64,000 nt of DNA from the NCBI RefSeq assembly GCF_036669915.1, contig NC_089318.1, positions 15,682,628 to 15,746,627 on the forward strand. Reading direction: 5' to 3'. A program made the translations under genes and the position numbers. Position 1 is the stretch's first letter; each line of letters begins with the position of its first letter. Positions 1 to 12,844 of the stretch are shown in pieces. The DNA comes from Pocillopora verrucosa. Its lineage: Eukaryota > Cnidaria > Anthozoa > Scleractinia > Pocilloporidae. The notes beneath the pieces are model-generated. The model saw only the letters and a program-made list of their open reading frames with translations, was not told where the DNA came from and did no database searches.

Positions 1-440
1 CCTGCTTAGTACATTTGGTTATTTGGGAATTTTTAGTTAACATGGACAAAGTATAATTAAGTATACCTATCAAATAAAATGTGGTCCTGTTTTGTTTTAT
101 TTCGTTTTTGCTGATTTTTTCCCCTCTATACGCCAAATACAATGTAAATCGGGGTGATATCCAGGTATTTAATATCAGTTGGGGCTGGGCGAAATTTACG
201 CGATGATAATGCTGCTACAGTGTCTTAAAACGAAAATGATAAAAAGGAAAAGTTTAATAAAAAACAAGTACAAAAATGGATATAAAATCTAAGGATTTCA
301 CACCTGTGCATTGTCTAGTGCGTAGCGAGACTATAACGATGATATTGTTGCTACAATGTTTACTACGATAGTGATTAAAAAAAGAAGAATACGAAAAGAA
401 AAGATGATGAAAATGGAAAGAAAATACGAGGATACCGCAC

Positions 441-3400
441 CTGCACACTGTCGACCATCTCCTGAAAATCCTCCTTTGCAACTACAAGTAAACGCACCAT
501 CGGTGTTGGAACATTCTGCGTCTTTGTGGCAGTCATCAATGCTGCTGGTGCATTCATCGATATCTGAAGTTATAAAGAGACATATTCCAGTGATTTTCAT
601 GTTTCCGGGTTGGAGAGAGGAAAGCGGGACACATAAAGCGATCAGTAGGCACATGTTTCCCCTTAATCAATGGGTATCTTAAGCAATCTGGACAGCAATA
701 CCGAGTAAGACGATTGAAAAATAAATGTATATGCTTTGTTAGAATTATGTGTCTCGTAAGGCGGCACTCTTCAACTTCACCAAAACAAGTAAGAGCAACA
801 TTGATTCTCAAGTGGAAACTTAGATAACTTTTGGTCGGGGGTTTCCCTTCGAAAATTTGGTTGATTTCACGGTGTTGTTTTTCAAAGAACGGCGAACAAG
901 TTTACAAAGTTGTAAAAGCACGAGGTGAACCATTGTTCCACCCAATTAATTTGATTGTTTCCCATTTCCTTGTTGACGTCGCCAGTGTAGTCTGCTTAAG
1001 GTTCAGATTAATTGAGGAAAAAAGTCAATATACCGCGTTACAGGCAAATAAACTAGTTGCGCATAAATGGCGGACCGTAATAGTTAAAGAATAATTTTCT
1101 TATGCTATCATACCTGTACATGTAACACCATTTCCTGAATATCCTTGAATGCAAGCACAGCCGAAAGAGCCTTGAGTGTTAGAACAATCTGCTTTCGCAT
1201 AACAGTTATGCGAGGCATCTGTGCATTCATCAACATCTACCGGCAAGGAGATATAATCAGCCCGTGCACACAAACTATAACACTTGTGTAACTCTGACTT
1301 TCTGTGTTGCAATCGAAGGAAAGAATCAACATTTTCAGAGATTTTTGAGATCTAGGATCAAGATTTGCTACTAAGAGGTCATCTATCGACCTTTTAACGT
1401 TTTCAAAACCTTTAAGTAACTGCAAAATACACTGTTGCCAACGGCCTCCAACTGGAGAAATTGCTGATTTGGTTTTTTTTTCCCTTTCAGTCATTAAAGA
1501 TCAAAATATATGCAAGTGCCCTATATTGGGAGAGAGAATAAAAGTTATGAATTTATCACCTGTGCATTGACGTCCATCTCCTGTGAATCCATGTTTACAA
1601 CTACAAGTAAATACACCCTCTGTGTTTTCACAATCAGCATCTTGGTGACAGTCATGGGCACCATTAGTGCATTCGTCGATATCTTAGATAATGAGAACAA
1701 GGGTTATGTAAGTTTATATTGCTAATACCTCTCTTATCAATATCTATTCGATGGAATGATGATGGCTTTAATAAACAGTTTACAGCCTATCACTCACTCT
1801 GCATTAAAAGAAGAAATTTGATGAATAGAGTGGAATAATAACGTACCCCAAAACTATTTTTTCACTCTCAAGCATAAGTGGACCATTTATTAGCTATCAA
1901 TTGTTATTTACGCACGAATTGACAGCTCTGAGTGATTCAGCAAATAAGCAAACAACCAATCTTAATGTAGTCCTGCTATTTTTAGTTCCACCCGTTCGTT
2001 TTGGTTGAGTATTATTAACAATCTTCGAACAATCTTTCCCATCTACCGGCCGAAGAACTCGCTTTTGGCTACAGGCAATCAATCCCTGATCTCCCATATG
2101 AGAGAAGTTCATTTTCACCTTCGGACATACCACAATCCTCTGAAAGATAACACCACAGCAGAAGCCGATAATATATAGAATCTCTTCTTTCCCCTCGTCA
2201 CTTTTTTTCACGATATCTCCTAGTTTCCTTTTTTTCAGCATCTTGCACCGTTCATTTAATCAGCTTAATCTACCAAAATTCTTGGATTTCTCGACATGTG
2301 TGGCTGTAACACCAGTGATTGCCATCACCTTTTTCAAGCTTTCAATTTTAACTTATTTCCTGTCCAAATATGAATTGTTGATGAATATGCATGTGGGGAG
2401 ACCTCACTACCATTTTAAGCTTGATTCTCTAAAGAACCTTAAAAGATGTAAGAGATGCCCAAACACTAACCGCTACAAGATACACCGTCGCCAGTAAAAC
2501 CAGCTTTACAAGAGCATGTAAATGTGCCAGGAGTATTGGAACATATGGCTTGTGAGTGACAATTATGGCCTCCTGAGGTACATTCATTGGTATCTAATGA
2601 CACGGAAAATACAACCAACCAATTAAAAGTTTGTCCTTACCATGACGTGGCCAAAGTGAATGGTTAAAAAAACTGGTGGGGAAATTATGTGAATTCTTAA
2701 CGGCGGGAATTCAATAATCTTTTTAACTCATATAATCCACAGGTTGGAAAAATTGGGATATAATCGGTATCGAACACAACCTTATTCGGGGAAGAAATCA
2801 ATCACAACGGCCATTGCCTCTTATCCTTTATCGTCATTAAAGATCAAACTTTCTCGTTTCACTAGGATTGACTTAAAATCTAAAGTGAGAAGATTTACTC
2901 AAATTTGCACTGAGTACGAAAACAAAAAACAAATTAGCAAATGAGAGGGAGAAAAACACCTTTTCTATTTTTTTCTGAACGATAAGGCTCTACACTAAAG
3001 TTCTATGAAGGAGTGTAAGTGATTACCATCAATTAATTTTACACACGTACCTTGACAAGGAGTGCCTGAATAACCAGATGGACAGGTACATGCAGTTGAG
3101 CCAGGATTGGCATGACATGCATCGTTCTCATCTGTTGAAGACGAAATCATTCTGACTAAGAAATGACTTAATGGCTTAATGCCCAACTAATCATGAGTAA
3201 ACCAGACACTACAGCGCTCACGTGTACCCACAAACATTAGAAGTGCTTCATTTTTTCATACCAAATCAGTATTGATCAAGGTTTTTTCAACTCTTACCAC
3301 AACAAAATATGTGTAGATTTTCTTTTAATATTGATAGTCCTATGTTAATATTATTGGAAGAAATTCTATAAAAAAGCTTGGGACACTAAGGTTGTTTATG

Positions 3401-4188
3401 CTTCGCACTTATTCATCAATTTGCGCAAGAACCAATTGAAACTGCATAAAGTGGAACATTTTATAATTCTTTATAAAGAAAAATCTACCATATTACTGGA
3501 TCTTTGGGTCCGTACCTCTTGCGTCGATGTGACCCTTTTAATTAGATGACTTTTAATTTCCCATCGAACCATTTTTCTTTCTCGAACTTTGTTCATTATT
3601 TTTCCCCCACCCCTTCCACCCCGCTCCAAAGTATGTAACAACATTGAAAACGGGGTGGCCGAGAAAGTAGCGATCTACCCCACAGGCGACCTCCAGCAAT
3701 GAGACAAGGCTGGTGAACAATATTTACAGAAAAGTTGCTCAATGCAGTGCAGCTCTTTAAAAAAAAAAACCTGATGTTCTTGATGTGACACTTACCATTA
3801 ACACCACAATACCGCTGGTAACAGCCGTTAACTGATTGCAGTTTGTAAACGTAGAATCCACTACAGTTACGTATTTCCGTCCCGGGGTAAGCCACATGTT
3901 CACAACTTGAGCCGTAATGCATATACGCTGTTCTCGTCACCTTCTGGTAAGCTGAGGAGGGGTGATCGCCACCACCGATCCAACCCGCCATGTGGCTATT
4001 GCAACTTTGTATTGGAATACAATGAGTAGCCATCATTATTCCAGCAGCACCCTCGAAGCGGTACCAACCGTCATGATCACTGGCAAGATTATCATCGCAT
4101 ATCATAGAATGTCCAGTACTGCTCCAATATCTGCCCGGCTTATTGAAAACGTTGTACGATGTACATTCATCTGGGACATCATCAGAAT
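441..4188 (-). CDS. PKD1-like receptor, copy 1: D8C and EGF exons only (partial)
   Basis: Six exons are read from high to low coordinates: 3796-4188 (D8C domain, 131 codons), 3051-3131 (short EGF-like), and calcium-binding EGF exons 2471-2593, 1560-1682, 1114-1236 and 441-563. All have phase-1 introns at both ends and lengths divisible by three, identical to copy 2. The EGF exons carry the D-[IV]-D-E-C start typical of calcium-binding EGF domains and six Cys. The D8C exon differs from copy 2 by only a few residues, such as Tyr to His after NGC and Asp to Asn after MICD. The first exon was not found. The next EGF exon and everything 3' would lie left of position 1. These exons are intact here, so nothing in the visible part marks a pseudogene. 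Confidence 0.8.
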
Positions 4189-4411
4189 CTGAGGAAAAGT
4201 AATTTAAAATTACCCACTTCAACTAAAGCTTCTTTTAAAAAAGACAATTTCAGAATATGTCTCCAGAGTAAGAAAAGAAACAGATTCCAAGTTAGATCTG
4301 TTCCGATTTAGCCGTCTTATATGTGTATACCTGAATAACTCAGCTTTAGAGATCTCGAGGACTTGTTGAGCCATTTTCACTAATGCAAAAAGAGTTCTGC
4401 GCAGGTATGGA

Positions 4412-4680
4412 GTGAGAAAGTTTGCCAATTTTAAGCCTGGCCTTAGTCAATTTGCAAATAATATTTACGTTAATGCCGTCGTTTCTGTTATTGTTGTTCT
4501 TGATATTATTATCATTTTTATTATCTCTGGTAGTAGTCGTTTTGATTTTATCGTCATTATCAAAATCGACATTGTCATTGTTATCAACATTAGTATCATT
4601 ATTACTATCACTATCACTGGTGCTATTATCATTTTTATTACCATTACTATTATTATTAAAATCCTTCGCTGAGAATTTGG
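4412..4680. repeat. Low-complexity TTATT/ATCA tract (also 28,291-28,560)
   Basis: This is an AT-rich stretch of imperfect ATT, ATC and GTT triplets. It gives long Ile/Leu/Ser-rich open frames on the plus strand that carry no domain and are artefacts of composition. Confidence 0.7.
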
Positions 4681-4746
4681 TCTTTGTTTGTCATCATCTT
4701 TTTATTTTTTCCGAGTTTTCTCTACCTTCCTCAAACCGATAAGTTT

Positions 4747-6736
4747 TTAACCCTTTGTTGACCAATGTCCGATATATCGTATATATTGCGTGACTGCAGT
4801 TTTTCTCTCAGCGGCTATCTTAAATAAATGTTACCAGGCCTCCACGGTTATTTTTTGTTTACAACGCCTGCAGCTTTCATTTGCGAGCATTTTCGCGATT
4901 CTTTCATTATTACCAAATATTACCAATATTTGCTGGGTTTTGATCTTCAGTGACATTTTTACAACATGTCATGAAGGAGAATAATGTAAACTACTCAAAA
5001 TTTGATCGACCATTTCGAGGGAATCTTTGATATTCCTTGTGACGGAGCCAGATCGGACATCGAAGACTTCGAAGACGATCTTTCTGACGCGGCAGAGTCC
5101 TTAGATTCAATTCCAAAGGAAGAGGATGAAGACGATTTTCCACGGTTTCCTGAATACAACAGTGAAGATGAAGACGATGACTCTGATGAAAACAACGGAG
5201 ATTCTGCTGAAGAAGGGAGAGAGCGTGGCCTTCTGGCACGTTTGAGTGGAGTGATGAGAGGAGTTAGTTCGATATTCCTGAATTTCGAGAAGTAATGTCG
5301 GCCCTACTAAGGCTACAGCAAAAGACTTTTCTCCTTGCTAGTGGATGACAGGATGCTTGTATTGTGGTGAAGCAAATGCACGCCAAAAGGCATACGCTTA
5401 AGTTCGCACATACTTTAAGTTCCCGGATACATTTGCGAACTACCGCTGTCCTAATGCATTACAATGCTAAACAAAATCATTCTTGAAACAAACAAGATAA
5501 TATGCGAAACAAAAGCTGGAAGAGTCTGGGAAAGACTCATCACTTTGAAGACGGGTTGATTTGACAGGAGTAAAAGCATTCTTAGGGCCTCTTATTGCAA
5601 TGAATTTCCACTCTCTACCTTCATTGAAAGATTTGAGGAGTGAAGATTGGATTCTTGGCATGCCTGCATTCACAAAGGTAATGACTCGAACACGATTTCT
5701 TGATTTGCTATACAACATGCATGTAGATGGCAACTAAAAAATGTCAGCTGCTGGGTCAATGTAATAGAAACCTCACCGGCAGCACGCTGTTGATAAGGCG
5801 ATGGTGACACAGAAAGGGATAACCTCTTTGAAGCAATACATGTCATTGAAGCCCATGAAAAGAGGCATCAAGTTATGGTGTCGAGCAGACAGCATAACCG
5901 GATATTTGTGTGCATTTGATGTTTATACAGGTAAACAGCCCAGCAGAGTTCAGCATGGCTTGGGCTACACTGTTGTGTGGAGTCTTTGGAAAAACATGAC
6001 GAGCAAATGGTATTGTCTTTTTTTACAATTTCTTTACTTCTTGAAAACTTATGGGAAACCTGTACAGTTAAAAAGCACTTTGTTGTGGAACTGTCCGACA
6101 GAACTGAAAGGGATTTCCCTGTGTACTATTCCACAAGATCACAATAAAGACTTTGCCTCGGGTTAGTGCGTTGTGAAGAATGAAAGGCTCCATTCTACAT
6201 ACTCCTCCTGCTTATCTCTCAGAAGTACAAAGGAAGGCTAAGGATGGAAACTTGCAGGCAGTGACATACCCACCCATAGTATTGATGTACAACAAGTATA
6301 TTGGTTGGGTCAACAAAAATGATCAGATGAAGTCGTATTAACAACTCTCTATCTCTAGAAGATGTGGTGGACGAGGTTGTCATTTGACCTCACAGACAGG
6401 GCTATCTAAAATAGCCTTATTCTCCATAATGAATTGCCAAACCATGGGAAGAAAGAACTAAATAGCTTTCGATTTTATTCGGTGAAAGATCTGATTGGCA
6501 GTTTTTCAGCTCGTCAGAAGAGGGGTAGAGCATCCCTTGAATAGCCTCAGGCCAGATTTGTGGAAAGATATCTTCCTTCTTATCTTCCTTGCAACGAAAG
6601 TGGGAAGAGATTTGAAAGGAGGTGCATAGTATGCACAACCAACATAACAAAGAGGAAAACTAATTTTTATTGTCCTGATTGTGATGTGGGATTATTTGCT
6701 GCCCCATGCTGTCTAATTTATCACCAGCAAAATTAA
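4747..6736 (+). mobile_element. Decayed piggyBac-type transposase, copy 1
   Basis: A short intact ORF (5002-5295) begins MIDHFEGIFDIPCDG and is very acidic, as piggyBac N-termini often are. It stops early. Downstream frames carry the rest in pieces: a block at 5550-5740 resembling the start of the DDE_Tnp_1_7 domain (GVKAFLGPLIAMN, RTRFLDLLYNMH); a block at 5801-5990 with SLKQYMSLKPMKRGIK and GYLCAFDVYTGK; a block at 6180-6340 with YPPIVLMYNKYIG and NDQMKSY; and a C-terminal Cys-rich zinc-binding tail at 6620-6736 (RCIVC, CPDC, PCC). A TTAA followed by CCCTTTGTTGACC at 4747 fits the target site and a left terminal repeat; no matching right end was found. Stops and frameshifts make it non-functional. 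It lies just 5' of the PKD1L D8C exon, probably in an intron or the promoter region. Confidence 0.8.
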
Positions 6737-6739
6737 CAA

Positions 6740-9129
6740 AAGGACGGGGATACTTCCAATCAGTGAGATTTTGTGCATCTGATCATTTTAATGTTAATTG
6801 ATAGTATAGATTAAAAAAAACATGACAGAAAAAAATTTCAGCTCTTGTATTGCTTTACCTCTTTTTTCAGTTTTTTTTAGACGATGACCCTGTTCGGAAA
6901 AAGTGGAAGTTTTATTTCTCTATATATGTATATACTTAGTGTATTTGGTATCAAATGAATAGTCAGGAGCTGTAGAAAAGAATTGGCCATAAAATCAATT
7001 TTTCAAGCTTATCACTTTTCATTTATTTTTATGGCAAAATAGGAGAATTAGTCAAGGTTTTGTTTCTGGTTAAATATTAACCAGTCTTATGACATCATAG
7101 TGACGTTCTTTGAAATCACATGTTTGTTTTTAAGAATAAAAATTTAATTACAAGTAAACCGGTACAAGAATTATCAAAACATGTTAAATAATTTTGGAGA
7201 TATGACGATCAAAAGAGAACTCACTGAAAATTTGGAAACTTTTTGAAAATAAATTTGGTCCGCAAAGGAGGTGCGAATATTAGTGCCGAACCTTTCGTCG
7301 TTTTAATAATGATCATGGAAAATTGAAGTAATCCTATGCAAATTAAGACAAGGTGTGTATGAAAACTAAACAAACACTAAGTGGAAGTGAAGCCCCAGAT
7401 ACCAATACAAACAGCCAAGGTTAACATAGTACTTTCTGTAAAGATTATTCTAGGGATTTAATATGTTTCAACATTAATAACAAAAATATGGAGGAAAAAA
7501 GAGATAAGTATGTTTCATGGATATAGCGCATTTACAAGAAATCGTAGACAAACCTGCGTTATTGATGGCAGCATTCATGATCACTATCATTGATCTGAGG
7601 GAAATGAAAAGAGCCACTTCCTAAAAATGAAATACCGAAGGTCATTGTGGTTATTTACCTGACGCACAACTTAATCTGACGAGTAGCTGAATATGAAATA
7701 AAAGTTTGAAAAGTCCAACGAAAGCTTATTTCATATTTTTCTTTATTTAATCCGGCGAAACTTCAATTCGCGCACTTTGAAAACAGAAAACTCACCTTCG
7801 CTCCATAAAGAAATGTTAAAGTTTGCATACTTGCTTGATTTTGGAAGTTTTAAACACAATTTTATCTGTCTATCGCCAACTTAAAAGCATTGACTCTGCC
7901 TTTAACAGTTTCTTCACCGAAACTTCTTCGAAATGGTAAGGTAGATGATAAATTTTTAACCAGCGCTCTTGTGTAAAGCAGTTGAGGTATTTTCTAGATC
8001 ACTCCCTAAATGGAATGTTTTAAAATCATCAGTTAAATAAAGTATGAAACAATACATTGGTATGGTTACTCCATGTAGGGGGGGGATTAACAAATAAGAT
8101 TCATTGGTTAAAACACAGTTGGCTGGCTTTCATCTTTTAATAAACAGCGTAACAACTCCCCGGGCATGTATAAAGTTTTGTAAAATTTGGCATGCTTATT
8201 TCTATTTTAGGAGCAAATCTCGATCTAGACCCCTTCCGTTTACGATATCACACAAGGACTTTGATTTGTAGTAATTAACTTAACCATGAACTGACCGAAA
8301 ACAAGCGAAGACACTGCACAGTCATTTAATAGCCGAAATTCGTTATAAGACCGTGATAGAACTCCTAATCATATTCAAAGAAAGCATTTTTCGCTAAGTT
8401 TACCGCAACAGTTTACGTTGTGCAATGTTTTGACGATGACGTTTATTGTTGCTTACTGCGAAGTCATATTTGGTGGCAAAAACCTGAACTAGGACATTGA
8501 GAGTTTGTAAATCACTTGCCGCTGTCATACGTAACGTACTTTTCTGCGATATGATATGAATGGAACGACATAACCAGGGCATTTTTCTGCTAAATCTTCC
8601 TCAGGAGTCTTAAATCTCATCGCTTTGTGAATCAATATATTTCGAGTAAATGCCAGGGCAAAAATCTTGATTCCTTCAACATTTGTTTTCCCAATGAAAA
8701 TTAAAGGCCAGAAGACTGCTGAGGTAATAGATGCAGTTAGTGGTTAACTTAGCTTGGCTCTGATTTAGAAAAGTAGAAGTCCAAAACGGTTACCTGGTCT
8801 AAAACGGGCGTGAATATATCTACAGTTCTTTAAATTCATTCATTTACCGCAGGGATTATAAGGTAAGAAGGACCTGTTATTTACCAGAAGATGAACAAAA
8901 TTCATACGCAGTTGAGAAAAAATGATGCAGTTGAGATGAGATTTGTTTAAAAAACTGAAAATTATCATCCCTCGAGCTCCTTCTTTATTTAAAGTTGTTT
9001 CTCTCAGTATTCACGGTAGCGATATCTTTACAAAAAGAATGCGTCTCTATTTACATCAACAAAAGGTGAACCAGATGTCAATGATTATTGCAGGTCTAAC
9101 ATATATGAGCTATCTGTATATGTGGAGAG
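6740..9129. other. Non-coding interval between piggyBac relic and gene A1 (copy 1)
   Basis: I see no convincing exon on either strand. The interval should hold the promoter and any first exon of PKD1L on the minus strand and the 3' flank of gene A. A weak minus-strand candidate for a signal exon beginning MIVIMNAAINNA, followed by a GT donor, exists at the matching place in both copies (about 31,425-31,465 in copy 2). Its phase would fit the D8C exon, but it is short and unproven. Confidence 0.5.
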
Positions 9130-12100
9130 CTACCTGCAAGAAACACAGCTCATGACACTAAAAATAAGCACGGCAAAAGCCAGTTTCTGGTTTATACTTT
9201 GACAACTGCCGACGTCTCTAAATAAAGGTCGAGTTCTGTTGTCACAGAATGGATTTATATTACCCTTGAGAGTTCGCAGGGTTTGAACATCAAAGGAGCA
9301 ATGTGTTTGCCTTGCCTCATCGATGCAAGATTTTCCATTCTCGAATTCTTCACACAGGGGCGAGGGAACGGGAATAAACTTGGAACGGAACGTTCTACCA
9401 CAATCAGCGACAACAGCTGAATAATCATTGTCACAAGTTGCTACTTTTCGTAGAAGAGGTGGAAGATCATCCCAAGCAATTTGATACACAGACGAGTCAC
9501 AAAGTAGTTGTGTTCCTTGTAAGCTTTGGAGAACTACAATGCTAAGCGATTCCAATAGAATGGAATTCGGAGATGGTCCGATGCAAGGTTCAAAATTCTC
9601 TTTTAAACAGCGCAAGAATGACTCAGATTGACGTCTGAAATGATAAACATTATGTAATTACAATAGAGTCAAGTACACCTTGCTAGGTACACCACTTCAC
9701 ACAGATATTTGAAAACGTCCGTATATATTTTTTAGAGATACTGCCACCCATCAGTGGATGTTTCAGTACGAGTCGAGTAAAGGTAGTTTATTTCTTGAAA
9801 GCTAATAAGGCGAAGGAATTGTAAAATAACTTGGGTTCGATTATCCAAAATCAAGACCACCAAAAAATCGCAAAACATTTCAAGTTGTGATTTATAGAAA
9901 TATTTTGTACGCTCAAAGTTTTATGGCTGGGATTTTGATTTCCAGAAAAATGCAAAGAAACCTACTTCATTTTAATTCCTTGTAGATAGAAAAACATTTG
10001 AACTACCAAACTGGGACTCGCGATTACATGATCTAAAATCAAAATTATGAAGTTATTTCTTTTTAATGCTTACACACAATTGGTATCTCCTTCTGCGGAA
10101 TAGATGGCTGCGAGGAAATGGTCTTCACATTCAATTCCCTTTCTGTAAAAGAAATCGTTTCCGCACACAAATGTAAACCGTCCAGATATAAGAGCTGCAA
10201 GAAAGCAAAACATGCATTAATCAAGACATCAATGCCAAGTATTATGTTAAATTACATGATGACCATGATAAATATTTTTATTCTTGATATTTTTTTGACA
10301 ACTTTTATGATGAAAAAAGATAGTAATGATAATGATGATGGCAATAGTAGTGACGCTGATGAATGCCAACAAGCTGATAATAGAATAGTGGTGTTCGGAA
10401 TGCAAGACCCTTGCGGAGGAAAAAATTTGCATTTTAAAGTTTCCCATTGAGCCAATCCAACTCACCTGAGGCAGATGGAAGGGCAAGTGGATCGATGCCA
10501 TCCACGCAAAATGGGTTGTAAAGGTCGTCTTCCATGAGATCTCCAATGGCACAACCATTTTGTACAGCCATCGAGATACATTGCTTAGACCTAGCGTAAT
10601 ATCTGTAGAAATTGAACTAAATACTATCAAAACGAAAGTTACTGTCATCAAACGTTAATGAAAGTCATTAAAGTGAAACGCTGTCAGAAGAATAATCTGT
10701 GTGGACTTTATCCTTCTCCCAAATAATTCAACTCCGTCATCGCTTCTCCTCCCCACCCCCACTCCCTCCTCTTTCAGCAAGACTGGTTGACGTAACATTA
10801 GAGCATTCATAAAAACATTCATTGTTCATTAGTAAGTTATACAGAACGAGAAATTTTACTTACACACAAAGTTGCCTGTCTTCATTGTTTAAGATCAATC
10901 GGAGACGAAACTGATCCCAGCATCCCACCGAAGTCTCAAACATACTCTTGTTACAGTTCAATGCCTCCAACAGGAAAGGGCTTATAGATAGCTCATTCCC
11001 TCTGAGATCTCCACAGTGATATAAAAGTGTTCGTACAAGTCGTTGAACTTCGTCTTTGAATGGAGAGAGCGCTGTATTTGTTAAACAACTATCCGTAGTC
11101 GCCGACAAACAAAGCTTTAGGTGATTATACTCCTGCCTGTATACAGAAAGGAGAAATCAAGTTTGAGAGGAGAATATTCCAAAAAGCTTCTCTAAACGGT
11201 CCTGAACTTTTCTATATATGACACAAACTGCATTTTAAAATTACTGTAAAAGCTTCCCCCCAAGTGGGAGCCACCTTTATAAAACTCATTTCTAAGAAAT
11301 GGTTATTGAAGTGACCATCCTAGTTTGCCCCAGGTAGCAAAACTGATTGAAGGCGGTGTTTTCTTTAAATTATTATTATTAATAATATTATGATTATAAT
11401 AATAATAATAATAATAATTATTATTATTATTATTATTATTATTATCATTATTATTATTATCATCATTATTATTATTATTATCATTACTATCATTATTATC
11501 ATTATTATTATTATTATTATCATTATTATTATCATTATTGAGATAGAACAGCGGAAACAGAACAAATTAATACAACATATCATTTTTGCCCTTTTTTTTT
11601 ATTAAGGTATGTGGGTTACCGGCAAGTTGGGCTATTTTTCTTCGCCAGGTTTGTAATCATCTTGCGTTGACATGAATATGCCGACGTAGCGAACGTCTGG
11701 GTGGTGCAACTTCCAATATAGATTGATGGTTCTGCAAATGGTAAAAAAATAATGTTTTAATAAAGCAATACCACATAGTTGATGCGAATATTACACAAAA
11801 TAGAAAGGATATGGACCACAAAATGAGCAAAATTTCCAGATTAGCTAAAGATAAAGTTTTAAATTAACTCAAGTCATCGATAATGCTTATACCGTGTTGA
11901 TCAGCTTTTTGGCCAGTGGATTCCTGGCCAAAACTGAAAGTGATGATGATGAGTCGCCTACCCACGTAGTCACTGTGATGACTTTAAAGCATAGTGTTCA
12001 AGTGGAGCAAATCATGCCTATCTTACCAGAACTGTTCACGGTGGATCGGTGTTGTATGTGCAGAAAGGGTGTAAACCAGTCCCTATTAACGTACTGTCCG

Positions 12101-12844
12101 ATTGCACAACCAGTCTTTTGCCTCTCTTGTCACGCATTCCTTTGTCAACAGCGTAGTCGCTGTGAAGATACAAATGGAAGCAAATGGCAACTCATTGTAT
12201 CGGGTGGTAAGCCTTCGATGGAGGTGAACATGCTTTATTCGCCCCATCTACACGTTTATTTTATTTAATTTTTTTTTGTATAATATTTGACTGGCGGCAA
12301 GATTTTCCAAGACGGACACAATCCACTGTTTAAAGATGAATAAAAAGATCGGATTCCGAGATGAATTACTGAGTAATAGACAAAACAAAACATTCCTGAA
12401 ACTAGCACAAACATATTTCTCAACTGACCGTGGTGTAAGATGAAGTACACATGTGTTAATATAAATTTTAAAATCTCAAGCCTGAGATAGCTGACCATCA
12501 CCGATAAATCTCTTGTTTTGAAAGAACTCCGCAATTTCAAGTTCAAGATCAGCTGGTAACAGTGAGTTTTATATACCTGCAGAGCTTCGATCTGTCTTGT
12601 CTCTGTTAAACCTCTCCCGAAACTACTTCCACACTCCAACAGTTTTTGCGCGAAAACTGAACCCTTGCACTTGATCTGATTAAGCAGGAACTGATTCCAT
12701 CCAACGCCGGATCCCACTTTAGAGATCCCCACAATGGTATAACAGTAATTTTATCAACGATGTGACGGCGGGAACAAAACCAGCAAAAAGACCAGTCAAG
12801 CAAGACTTCAAATGATCACCAGACATGAGGGCTGATCTTGATAT
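9130..12844 (-). CDS. Gene A1: Cys-rich three-unit secreted protein, copy 1, truncated at the gap
   Basis: This is the copy-1 counterpart of gene A2. Exons, read leftward: 12577-12844 (beta of unit 1, cut by the gap), 12027-12159 (gamma), 11620-11731 (alpha 2), 10864-11136 (beta 2), 10466-10602 (gamma 2), 10074-10194 (alpha 3) and 9130-9634 (beta 3 plus gamma 3 and GPI-type tail). Exons from 11,731 downward are intact and nearly identical to A2. The gamma-1 exon is 133 bp instead of 131, with four one-base indels relative to A2, and the beta-1 exon has several more, so the 5' part is out of frame. Exons 1 and 2 are absent. The damage is confined to the last kilobase before the gap, which points to poor contig-end sequence; a true 5'-truncated pseudogene is the alternative. 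Confidence 0.75.
11366..11541. repeat. ATT/ATC trinucleotide microsatellite, copy 1
   Basis: About 175 bp of (ATT)n with interspersed ATC and ATA lies in an intron of gene A1, between the alpha-2 and beta-2 exons. Copy 2 has a shorter version (35,221-35,367). It produces spurious poly-isoleucine open frames on both strands. Confidence 0.95.

Larger units (their letters stand above)
1..12844. repeat. Copy 1 of a near-identical ~12.8-kb duplicated segment
   Basis: Base 1 aligns to base 23,885 and the match runs to the assembly gap. The offset drifts from 23,884 to about 23,810 through small indels. Over most of the length only scattered substitutions and one-base indels separate the copies, and the EGF and D8C exons keep identical lengths. 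Larger differences are a 27-bp block present here (8,486-8,512) and missing in copy 2, and a longer ATT/ATC microsatellite here. More divergent patches lie at 4,330-4,430 and 5,740-6,170, and an indel-rich end at 11.8-12.84 kb. The match begins at the window edge, so it may extend further left. It is either a tandem duplication of an A-PKD1L cassette or two haplotypes placed in one scaffold. Confidence 0.95.

Noticed and set aside
254..682. Several overlapping frames around the EGF exon at 441-563
   Set aside because: Only the minus-strand exon with DIDEC and flanking AG/GT is coding; the others are shadows or intron read-through.
4219..4428. Minus-strand frame beginning near MANFLTPYLRR as first exon of PKD1L copy 1
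   Set aside because: It is not a convincing signal peptide, and its GT donor is in phase 2 while the D8C exon needs phase 1. Kept only as a divergence patch.
4422..4742. Leu/Ser-rich membrane-like open frame (also 28,298-28,621)
   Set aside because: Low-complexity ATT/ATC tract; no start context, splice sites or conservation beyond the copy.
4995..5239. Minus-strand Ser-rich frames opposite the acidic piggyBac ORF
   Set aside because: Mirror of GAA/GAT-rich codons on the plus strand.
11365..11605. Long poly-isoleucine open frames on both strands (also 35,220-35,433)
   Set aside because: They are translations of the ATT/ATC microsatellite.
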